Positions 7,829 through 14,991 of a stretch of 34,838 bases of DNA are shown one piece after another. A model generated the notes under the pieces. It was not told the DNA's origin. It worked only from the letters and a program-made list of their open reading frames with translations, and did no database searches. A program made the position numbers and the translations under genes. Position 1 is the first letter of the stretch. The number at the start of each line of letters is the position of its first letter. Source of the stretch: Planctomycetaceae bacterium (GTDB taxonomy: Bacteria; Planctomycetota; Planctomycetia; Pirellulales; UBA1268); contig SXWA01000188.1 in NCBI GenBank assembly GCA_005791575.1, positions 1 through 34,838 on the forward strand. Reading direction: 5' to 3'.

Positions 7829-7834
7829 TACGAT
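7829..7834 (+). promoter_or_regulatory. Candidate -10 box (TACGAT) for the following secreted-protein gene
   Basis: TACGAT matches four of six bases of TATAAT, in the context GCTACGATCC, similar to other candidate -10 boxes here. A transcript starting near 7841 would barely include the GTG at 7851 and would suit the ATG at 7908. The rest of the gap 7596-7850 shows nothing I can support: no protein-like frame on either strand and no stable hairpin beyond a distant 7-bp inverted repeat. Confidence 0.25.
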
Positions 7835-7907
7835 CCCGCGCCGGAGGCGCGTGAGCAGCCCTCGGCCCGGGATCACAGTCGTTCCGCCGCCGTCGGTCAG
7901 TCGCACC

Positions 7908-9110
7908 ATGCCGTGGGTCATTCACTCCCGAACGCCGGCTGCGGCATCGTGCCGAGGCACCGCCGTGGTGGTGATTGCCACGGTGGTGCTGGCCCTGATC
8001 GGTGCCGCGCGAGGAGCGGGGCAGGGGACTGACGCGGACCCCACGCCCCCAGCGCCCTGGCACGGCGGCGACGGCGCGCGACCTGTTCCCCTGCCGCCGG
8101 TCGACGACTCATTCCTCCCGGCGTCGGTGATCGAACCACTCGAGTCGCTCGATCCGGGAGGGACCGAGGGCAACGACGGACTGCCGCTTCCCGGTCCTCC
8201 CGGGCCCGGGCGCCGACGATCGGCTCCGTCGCGGGGTGCTCCGGTGAGCCTCGGCAGCTTTTGGGCGCCCGCTGCCGCCGTGAGTGGGCAGTCCGCCGAC
8301 CTCGCGATCAACGCGCAGTTCGCCCGCGTCGGCATGCCGCTGGCGCGCCCGGAGGAAGGGGCCCCGATGTGGCTCGGCATCGGGAAATTCGGCCGGCTGG
8401 AACTCGCCACCGACGCCGTCCTCCCCGACTCGGGCCTCCCCGTGCCCGACACGCTGTGGCTTGCGGAGACCGGGGTCACCCATATCCGGCCCCTCGCCAG
8501 CGGCGCGACCGTCGGGGGAACGCTGCTCATCGGGTCGGCGAGTGACCGCCCGTTCGCGGCGCTGCGCGACATGACACTGATGGCGATCGTGTTCGCCAAT
8601 CGACCGGCTGCCAACGGCCGCGACGACTGGAACGCGAGCCTCTTCTATTCGCCGACGTCCCAGCTTCCCTTCCCGGTGCCCGGCCTCGCCTACGTCTGGC
8701 GACCGACGCCGTCCGTCGAGGCGAAGCTCGGTGTGCCGGCCGGCCTCGAATGGACCCCCGACGACGACTGGAGCCTGTCGCTCGGCTTCACGCCGCTGGT
8801 CAACGTCACCGCCGTCCTCCGCCGGCAGCTCGGGGGGGGCTTCTCGGCCGTCGCCCTCTATCGCACCGACACCGAGACGTTCTTCCTCGCCGACCGGACG
8901 ATCGACGAGGAGCGGCTCTACGTCTTCAACCAGCGCGTCGCGGTCGGTCTGGAACGCGTCCTCGCCCGCGGCTTCGCTCTGGAGATGACCGCCGACTACC
9001 TCTTCGACCGGTCGCTCTTCCAGGGGACGAGTTTCTTCGCGGGCCGCACCGACGTGGTCGCGGTCGCCCCGGGGGCCGGCCTGACCGTGCAGCTGCTCTG
9101 GCGGCGTTGA
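7908..9110 (+). CDS. Secreted protein, predicted outer-membrane beta-barrel
   Basis: About 400 aa. From ATG 7908 the N-terminus has a basic stretch and a hydrophobic core (TAVVVIATVVLALIGA), then ARG-AGQ, fitting a signal peptide. A proline-rich linker follows to about residue 120. The C-terminal 270 residues alternate polar and hydrophobic strands with Gly/Asp turns (LAINAQFARVGM, LGIGKFGRLELATDAVLPD, GVTHIRPLASGATVGGTLLI) and end in a strand finishing LTVQLLWRR, as in outer-membrane barrels. I do not recognise a named family. GTG 7851 is an alternative start with GGAGG only 3 bases ahead; I preferred 7908 because it gives the compact signal peptide and lies better relative to the -10-like box. 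It may be transcribed alone. Confidence 0.75.
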   Translation: MPWVIHSRTPAAASCRGTAVVVIATVVLALIGAARGAGQGTDADPTPPAPWHGGDGARPVPLPPVDDSFLPASVIEPLESLDPGGTEGNDGLPLPGPPGPGRRRSAPSRGAPVSLGSFWAPAAAVSGQSADLAINAQFARVGMPLARPEEGAPMWLGIGKFGRLELATDAVLPDSGLPVPDTLWLAETGVTHIRPLASGATVGGTLLIGSASDRPFAALRDMTLMAIVFANRPAANGRDDWNASLFYSPTSQLPFPVPGLAYVWRPTPSVEAKLGVPAGLEWTPDDDWSLSLGFTPLVNVTAVLRRQLGGGFSAVALYRTDTETFFLADRTIDEERLYVFNQRVAVGLERVLARGFALEMTADYLFDRSLFQGTSFFAGRTDVVAVAPGAGLTVQLLWRR

Positions 9111-9198
9111 CCCCACGGGGCAGATGGTTGCACGGGCGGGGGATGATGGGGTCTGATCGTGGCGACAGGATGCCTCCCGGCCAACCCCGGAATCACCC

Positions 9199-10524
9199 AT
9201 GCGCAGCCTCCTCGTCGCCGTCCTGCTCGTGATCGCGCCGGTCCGCGCCTGGTCCGCCGAACCGCGGCGGCCCAACATCGTCGTCATCCTCGCCGACGAC
9301 TTCGGCTACGAGTGCGTTGGGGCCAACGGCGGCGCCTACGCCACACCGCATCTCGACGCACTCGCCGCCAACGGGGTGCGCTTCACCCACTGCCACGTGC
9401 AGCCGCTCTGCACGCCGACACGGGCCGAATTGCTCACCGGCAAGTCGAACAAGCGCACCTACGTCGACTTCGGGATGCTGCCGACCACCGAGACCACGTT
9501 CGCCCACCTCCTCCGCGACGCCGGCTACGCCACCGCCGTCGCCGGCAAATGGCAGCTCGGCAAGGCTCCCGACTCACCGCGCCATTTCGGTTTCGGCTCG
9601 GCCCTGCTCTGGAATCACACGCGGCGGGCGCCGCGGTATGCCAATCCTGGCCTCGACATCGACGGCCTCCCCCGCGACTTCACCGCCGGCGAGTACGGCC
9701 CCGACCTGGTGAGCGAGTTCGCCCTCGAGTTCACCGCCCAGCCCCACGGGAGGCCGTTCCTCCTCTACTACCCGTTGATGCTCACCCACAACCCGTTCCA
9801 ACCCACGCCGCACGACCCCGACTGGGATCCGACCGCACGCGGCGAAAAGGTCGGTGCCGATCCACGCCACTTCCCCGGCATGGTCGCCCATCTCGATCGG
9901 CTGGTCGGCCGGCTCATGGAGTGGCTCGAGGCACACCGGCTGCGCGACGACACCCTTGTCGTCTTTCTCGGTGACAACGGCACGAGCCCATCGATCACCG
10001 GCAGCCTCGACGGCGTGCCGTTCCGCGGCGGCAAGGGCACCACGACCCACCGCGGCACGCACGTTCCCCTGATCGTGAGCTGGCCGGCGGCGATCCGCAG
10101 GCCGGCTGTCTGCGACGATCTCGTCGCCGCCGTCGACATCCTGCCGACCATCTGCGCCGCGGCCGGCGTGCCGATCCCGGCAGGGGGTGATGGACTGAGC
10201 TTCCTTCCACAGCTCCGGGGGCAGCCCGGGGAGACGCGGGAGTGGATCCATGCCTGGTACCGGCCTCGGCTCTCCCGGCCACGCGACGCACGGGAATATG
10301 CCTTCGACCACCACCACAAGCTCGACACCGCCGGTGGATTCTTCGACCTCCGGACCGATCCGGAGGAGAAGAACCCGCTGCCGGTCGCCGCGCTGTCCCC
10401 TGATCAGCGGGCAGCACACGCGAAGCTCTCCGCGGCCCTCGCCCGCTACGCCGACGCCCGACCGGCGGAACTGCTCCGGATCGACGCCCAGGCACCCGCG
10501 ACGGCGGGCGGCAACGACGAGTGA
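9199..10524 (+). CDS. Formylglycine-dependent sulfatase, secreted
   Basis: 441 aa. A signal peptide (MRSLLVAVLLVIAPVRAWSA, about 1-20) is followed by the alkaline-phosphatase-fold sulfatase domain: RPNIVVILADDFGYE with metal-binding D33 and D34, then C71-T-P-T-R75, the CxPxR motif in which Cys becomes formylglycine. AGKWQLGK, TLVVFLGDNGTS (metal-binding Asp-Asn) and FRGGKGTTTHRGTHVPLI complete the active site. The enzyme should cleave sulfate esters in the periplasm or outside the cell; planctomycetes carry many such genes for algal polysaccharides. The substrate is not predictable. No maturase or partner glycosidase gene is in the window. No good Shine-Dalgarno sequence precedes the ATG, which is set by the signal peptide. 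It converges on the Cys-rich gene with a 27-base gap containing two short inverted repeats. Confidence 0.95.
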   Translation: MRSLLVAVLLVIAPVRAWSAEPRRPNIVVILADDFGYECVGANGGAYATPHLDALAANGVRFTHCHVQPLCTPTRAELLTGKSNKRTYVDFGMLPTTETTFAHLLRDAGYATAVAGKWQLGKAPDSPRHFGFGSALLWNHTRRAPRYANPGLDIDGLPRDFTAGEYGPDLVSEFALEFTAQPHGRPFLLYYPLMLTHNPFQPTPHDPDWDPTARGEKVGADPRHFPGMVAHLDRLVGRLMEWLEAHRLRDDTLVVFLGDNGTSPSITGSLDGVPFRGGKGTTTHRGTHVPLIVSWPAAIRRPAVCDDLVAAVDILPTICAAAGVPIPAGGDGLSFLPQLRGQPGETREWIHAWYRPRLSRPRDAREYAFDHHHKLDTAGGFFDLRTDPEEKNPLPVAALSPDQRAAHAKLSAALARYADARPAELLRIDAQAPATAGGNDE

Positions 10525-10551
10525 TCTCCCCGCTGGCGGGCTGTGCCGGTG

Positions 10552-11106
10552 TCAGTTGCCGGCCGCACAGGAGGGGTCGCGCCGCAGGCCGCAGGCACAC
10601 GCGCTACAACGCTCCTCCACCCTCCATTCCCAGGTGGGGATGACGCGCGTCACTTCGCGCTTCTCCGGCAGACGCCGCTCGATCAGCTCGGCACAGGTCG
10701 GGCGCCAGACCGGATACGACCAGCAGCCGCAGTCGTCGCGCTCGCATTTCCACCCACACCAGGTACTCGGTCCCGGCACGCAGACGACGTCGCACTTCAC
10801 TCCCCAGCAGACCTTCTTCACCTTCTTCTCGGTCTTCCGCGGTACACAGACCGGGCAGACGAATCGGTCGCTGCCACAGACGTCGCAGCGGCCGTCGCGT
10901 GCGTCCTTGGCGTCCTTCCCGTTCTTGCCATCCTTCGCCGCGCCCGCGTCGGTCCGGAGCGGATGGGCGCCCCTGGCGGGACGGGGCACGGGGGTGGCGA
11001 CCGCCTCCGCGTCGGGCACCGGGGGCATCACCGCGGGCACCGCCGCGAGGAGAAGCGGCAGGCAGGGGAGTAGCCGCCATGCCAGACGGGCCGGGAAGGG
11101 AGCCAT
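10552..11106 (-). CDS. Cysteine-rich secreted protein of unknown function
   Basis: 184 aa. An N-terminal signal peptide (hydrophobic core LAWRLLPCLPLLLAAVPAV) and an Ala/Pro/Lys-rich linker (AAKDGKNGKDAKDARDG) lead into a domain with 16 cysteines, including CDVC, CPVC and CSAC pairs plus several aromatic and basic residues. The CDVCGSDRFVCPVC segment resembles a zinc ribbon, but export makes disulfides more likely. No family recognised. The start at 11106 has GAGG six bases upstream and lies 14 bases after the porin stop, so it is probably co-transcribed with the porin gene. A role at the outer membrane or cell wall beside the porin is inference from position. Confidence 0.75.
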   Translation of the reverse strand: MAPFPARLAWRLLPCLPLLLAAVPAVMPPVPDAEAVATPVPRPARGAHPLRTDAGAAKDGKNGKDAKDARDGRCDVCGSDRFVCPVCVPRKTEKKVKKVCWGVKCDVVCVPGPSTWCGWKCERDDCGCWSYPVWRPTCAELIERRLPEKREVTRVIPTWEWRVEERCSACACGLRRDPSCAAGN

Positions 11107-11120
11107 GGACGGCCTCACGA

Positions 11121-12815
11121 TCAGAACTCCACCTGGAAACGGGTGGCGAAGATGTCGAACGGCGCGGGACCGTAGCCGATGTAGTTCGGCATCGGACGGA
11201 TCCAGTTGAACTGCACCCGCGTGAACCGGTTCCACCACCAGTTCAATCCCACCGTCGAGGCGTTGTAGACGCCGGCGTTCGGCGACGGGGGCGGCGCCTC
11301 GACGTTGGAGATCTGGTTGGCTGGATTGAGATTCGTTCCGGAGAGATCAACGTATGACCAGCGGAACGCCACCTCCCACGCCCCCCACCCGCCGATTCTT
11401 CCCGTGCGGCCGGTGCCGAAAAACGGGGTGTAGGGGACGACGTTGTAATCGAGCACCCCGGCCTGTTTGAGGTAGCCGATGCTCTCGCCGGTGAGCATCC
11501 AACCGCACTGGGCATAGGCTCCCGGCTGGTAGATCGTCGGGCCGCCGAACTGATCGACACCTTCGAGCATGACCTCGCTCTGGAAGTGGAACCGCCCCGC
11601 ATTTCCGGCGAGCTCGAGATGGGTGAGGCTGAAGCCGTTGGCGAGGATCCGCCCGGTGTCCATCACCACGGGCGTGCCGGCACCAGTGAGACCGATCCCG
11701 GTCTGGTCACCGACGAAGAACTCTGGAAAGAAGGCCGAGCGGAACGTCTTGGCGAACGCCCCGGTCGAACCGATGCCGCCGGTGGCGGCGTAGTGGAAGC
11801 CGCCACCGACGTGGAGCAGGTAGCGCCCTTCGGCGAGCTCGTCGTAATGGAGCAGGTGGGTGACGCGCGAGGCGAAGGCGACACCGCCGTTGTCGCCGAT
11901 CTGCGCTCCGTTGCGGTTGTCGCCGATCGAACTGTAGAGCGTTTCGGTGCCGTTCCAGAACGTCAGACCTGTCGCATACACGCTGTAGGCCCAACTTGTC
12001 CGCTCGTCCTCGCTCATCGCGTAGGCCATGATTCCCGGGCGGCGGAAGGGGTCGAAGGCCTGGAAGACGGCATTCCGCTCGAGGAACTCCAGGTGTCGGA
12101 TGCTCGTCCACCCGTCCATCGTCCCCGGCTGACGGAACTGGCCAATACGGATGGTGCCGAAAAAGGGGATCTGCTCCTGCTCCCCCCACACGTCCATGAA
12201 GCTCGGGCGGCCGGCCGTGGCGAAATCCATCTCGATCGAGAAGTTGGTGAAGTCGGTGAGCTTGCCAACGGCGGCGAGGCGGGCGCGACGGAAACTCACC
12301 CCGTCGTAGACATCGCCGATCCTCTTTTGGCTCGCGAAGGGCTGGCTGAAGAGCCCATCGTCGAGTTGGAGGAAGCCGCTGAGTTTCACGAGGGGAAGGG
12401 GCTCGGCCTTGCCCTCGAGCTCCACGAGCCGGCGCTGGGCCTCCTGGAGTCGGAGGTCGAGATTGCCCACCTGGTTGGGATCGAGCACCGTGCCGGACTG
12501 ACTGGCCACGCTCCTCGTCGACGTCGCCGGCAACCGCTGGTCGATGTTTCCGGGCTGCTCGGGATCGAGGACGGGTGCAGGCAGCCCGGACGACGTCACA
12601 CGCTGCGCGAGTCGCTCGTGGACGGGCCAGAGTTCGGGGATCCGTGGCACCTCCGTGATCCCCCCGTCATCGGCACGCACCCGGATTCCGCAGCAGGTCG
12701 CGGTCACCACCATCGCGACGGCGACCATGCGGCACCACACCGCGCGGCGCGATGCCGGAAGCCTCTTGACGGCTCGGGATCGCGGTGTCGGCTGCGGTGA
12801 CACGGCGGCGACCAT
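11121..12815 (-). CDS. Outer-membrane porin, OprP/OprO-like
   Basis: About 564 aa. The long basic N-terminus leads into a signal peptide (VAVAMVVTATCCGIRVRA). A short region contains the sequence VLDPxQxGNxDxRL twice (roughly residues 70-120), then a coiled-coil-like stretch (LQEAQRRLVELEGK). The remainder is a barrel resembling phosphate-selective porins O and P: LSGFLQLDDGLF, RRARLAAVGKLTDFTNFSIEMDF, GTIRIGQFRQPG, and a C-terminus ending IFATRFQVEF with the terminal aromatic typical of barrels. The protein should form a passive anion or solute pore. ATG 12815 is chosen over GTG 12836 because neither has a Shine-Dalgarno sequence. The 200 bases upstream hold no protein-like frame. It lies between the cytochrome gene and the Cys-rich gene on the same strand. 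Confidence 0.85.
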   Translation of the reverse strand: MVAAVSPQPTPRSRAVKRLPASRRAVWCRMVAVAMVVTATCCGIRVRADDGGITEVPRIPELWPVHERLAQRVTSSGLPAPVLDPEQPGNIDQRLPATSTRSVASQSGTVLDPNQVGNLDLRLQEAQRRLVELEGKAEPLPLVKLSGFLQLDDGLFSQPFASQKRIGDVYDGVSFRRARLAAVGKLTDFTNFSIEMDFATAGRPSFMDVWGEQEQIPFFGTIRIGQFRQPGTMDGWTSIRHLEFLERNAVFQAFDPFRRPGIMAYAMSEDERTSWAYSVYATGLTFWNGTETLYSSIGDNRNGAQIGDNGGVAFASRVTHLLHYDELAEGRYLLHVGGGFHYAATGGIGSTGAFAKTFRSAFFPEFFVGDQTGIGLTGAGTPVVMDTGRILANGFSLTHLELAGNAGRFHFQSEVMLEGVDQFGGPTIYQPGAYAQCGWMLTGESIGYLKQAGVLDYNVVPYTPFFGTGRTGRIGGWGAWEVAFRWSYVDLSGTNLNPANQISNVEAPPPSPNAGVYNASTVGLNWWWNRFTRVQFNWIRPMPNYIGYGPAPFDIFATRFQVEF

Positions 12816-13012
12816 GGCAGGGGGAAACCGATCCACGCCCAGTCATCGTCATTCCCGACCCAAGCAGAAGAATCGGACACGATCGCAGGGGTTTTCCCAG
12901 ACCAGCCAACCAGCCGACGCCGTGCAGATCCTCGTGCAGATCGCCGTGCTCGCGCATGGCGGGCAGGCTGGGCAATCGGGGCGGGATCCGTTTCCCCTCC
13001 CCTCACCAGTGG

Positions 13013-14896
13013 TCAGAGCGACTCGAGGTAGGCGACGAGGTCGGCCACCTCGTCGGGGTCGAGCGGCGGAGTGCCGCTGACCTTCTCCGGCCCGTGGAAG
13101 CGGGTGAGGACGTCGGCCAGCGACCGCGCCTTGCCGTGATGGAGGAGGCGTGTCTTGCGGAACACGCCGAGCAGCGAGGGTGGACTGAACGTCGGGTAGC
13201 GGTCACCGGAGCGGCCGAGGCCGACGTCGTAGGTCTCGCCGCTGGTCAGATGCTCGCCACCATGGCACGTGGTGCAGCCGGCACGCGCGCTCGCGAACAG
13301 TGCACGGCCGCGCTCGGCGGCGGTGTCGAGGCCGCCATCGGCGCGCCGAAAGGGGCTCGGTGGCGGTCGGAGCGTGCCGAGGTAGGCGGCCAGCGCGGTG
13401 ACGTCATCAGCGCTCGGCTGCGGACCCTGCATCGACTCGACGAGCGACTTCTCGAGCGACTGCGTCAGGTCGGTCTGCCATCCGTGCCACGTCCAGGGAC
13501 CTGTTTCGGCCACACCCCACAGCGGGAGCACGGTCTTGTACGTGCCGATCGATCCGTCGTTGCGGGTGTCGAAGGTGATGGTGCTGCCGCCCCCCTCGTA
13601 ATGGCAGGTGTGGCAGGAATACCACTGATCGAGGCTGCGGCGTGCGTCGTGGAAGATCGCCTCGCCGCGCCGGGCCAGTTCGGCCGCGGGATCGGCTGGG
13701 CCGGCCAGCGCCGCGACCGACACCGTCGCCACCACGGCCAACTCCACGCCGGCCCCGCTGCCGGCGACCGCCTGCACCGTGTCGGACAGGCCATTGGCGA
13801 TCCACACCCGGTTCGCGTGCGGGTCGCGTGCCATGCCCAAGGGCCGGCCGCCGAGTTCCAGACGGGCGAAACGGGCGCCGTCGGCGGCGAGGCGCGGATC
13901 CATCACCTCCAGGCCGCTGATCTGCGTCCAGGGAAGATCGCCGGTCGCCAGCCGCAGCAGTTCGTGCGATCCTCCGGCCGTCATCAGCACCGTGCCGCCG
14001 TCAGCGAGTACCTCGACGCCGAGGACATCCCCCACCGCACGGCCTGGGACATCGAGCGTGAGGCCTTCGAGCCCCCCCTCGTCGTCCTCCCCCCGGGGCA
14101 ACCGCAGCCGCCCCAGCCGGCTGCCGGTCACCCAACCGCGCCGGATGTTGCCCGGTGAAGGGTGGCTGCCCCCGTCGTAGGTCCAGGCGAAGTAGATGGT
14201 GGCTCCATCCGGGGCGAACGCCAGTTCGCCGAGGTTGAGCCCCTTGAACGGTGCCCGGTCGCGGACCGTGAGGCTGTCCGCATCGACAAGCACGATCGCC
14301 GCGCCCTCGGAACAGGCCACGGCGATGGTGCCGCCATCGGGGGCGACGGCCACGAATCGCGGCAGCTTTCCCACCTCGATCGATTCCACCACGCGTCGCG
14401 CGGCGACATCGACCACGGCGAGCCGTCCGCACGCCGAGAGCGGCACGTAGGCCCGCGCCCCGTCGGGGGAGAGGGCGGCGTGCCACGGCTCGAAGCCCAG
14501 ATGCACCCGGCCGCGCTCGACGAGCCGGTCTCCGTCGATTCCGAGCACGACGAGGTCGCCGGCCTCGCGGACACTGGCGACGACCTCCCCCGTGGCCGAG
14601 GCCGCGACCGCCGTGGGCCGCGCGCCGACGGCGATCTCGTCGAGCGGCCCGCGCTCGGGATCGACGAGCGAGACCGTGCCCGCCGCCGCATTGGCGGTGA
14701 CCAGCCGCCCATCCACCAGGCAGGCGACGTCGACGGGGGTGCGATACCCGACCACCGACGACGGCATGTCGGCAGCCATCACCCGGTTGCCGGCTGCGCA
14801 CGACAGGGCAGCAGTGGCGCAGGACAGCGCCAGCACCATGAGCACCGGCAGCCCCCCGCGCACCCGCCGCACCACCCCGCTCGATTCCATCGGCAT
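13013..14896 (-). CDS. YVTN-type beta-propeller protein with C-terminal di-heme cytochrome c domain
   Basis: 627 aa. A signal peptide (about 1-42) precedes a seven-bladed-like propeller (about 45-395) with repeats such as PDGARAYVPLS, PDGGTIAVACS and PDGATIYFAW. A C-terminal domain resembles the cytochrome c peroxidase/MauG superfamily, with two CxxCH heme sites at C428-H432 (CHTCH) and C541-H545 (CTTCH). Between them are the WTWHGWQTDL and DVTALAAYLGTLRPP segments typical of that family. It is predicted periplasmic, transferring electrons or oxidising an unknown substrate sensed or bound by the propeller. The start is firm: GGAGGAG lies 5 bases before ATG 14896. It follows the dehydrogenase gene by 95 bases on the same strand; the two may form a redox pair. 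Confidence 0.92.
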   Translation of the reverse strand: MPMESSGVVRRVRGGLPVLMVLALSCATAALSCAAGNRVMAADMPSSVVGYRTPVDVACLVDGRLVTANAAAGTVSLVDPERGPLDEIAVGARPTAVAASATGEVVASVREAGDLVVLGIDGDRLVERGRVHLGFEPWHAALSPDGARAYVPLSACGRLAVVDVAARRVVESIEVGKLPRFVAVAPDGGTIAVACSEGAAIVLVDADSLTVRDRAPFKGLNLGELAFAPDGATIYFAWTYDGGSHPSPGNIRRGWVTGSRLGRLRLPRGEDDEGGLEGLTLDVPGRAVGDVLGVEVLADGGTVLMTAGGSHELLRLATGDLPWTQISGLEVMDPRLAADGARFARLELGGRPLGMARDPHANRVWIANGLSDTVQAVAGSGAGVELAVVATVSVAALAGPADPAAELARRGEAIFHDARRSLDQWYSCHTCHYEGGGSTITFDTRNDGSIGTYKTVLPLWGVAETGPWTWHGWQTDLTQSLEKSLVESMQGPQPSADDVTALAAYLGTLRPPPSPFRRADGGLDTAAERGRALFASARAGCTTCHGGEHLTSGETYDVGLGRSGDRYPTFSPPSLLGVFRKTRLLHHGKARSLADVLTRFHGPEKVSGTPPLDPDEVADLVAYLESL

Positions 14897-14991
14897 GTCA
14901 GCTCCTCCCCGGAATCGGCCGGCCCCGGTTCAAGGCATCGTGGATCTGGCGTGGCAGCCCCTCGACGAGCCGTACCCGGCCGGGATCGAGT

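Noticed and set aside
7558-8032. Short overlapping frames between the AlgH and beta-barrel genes
   Set aside because: No protein-like sequence, no ribosome site, and they overlap each other on both strands; treated as non-coding.
9128-9157. Possible -35/-10 pair (TTGCAC, TCTGAT) ahead of the sulfatase
   Set aside because: The boxes match the consensus weakly and spacing is 18; too poor to report as a promoter.
12816-13012. Small minus-strand frame between the cytochrome and porin genes (with a GATCTGCAC duplication)
   Set aside because: It overlaps the porin N-terminus in another frame, has no ribosome site and no protein-like composition beyond the short duplication.
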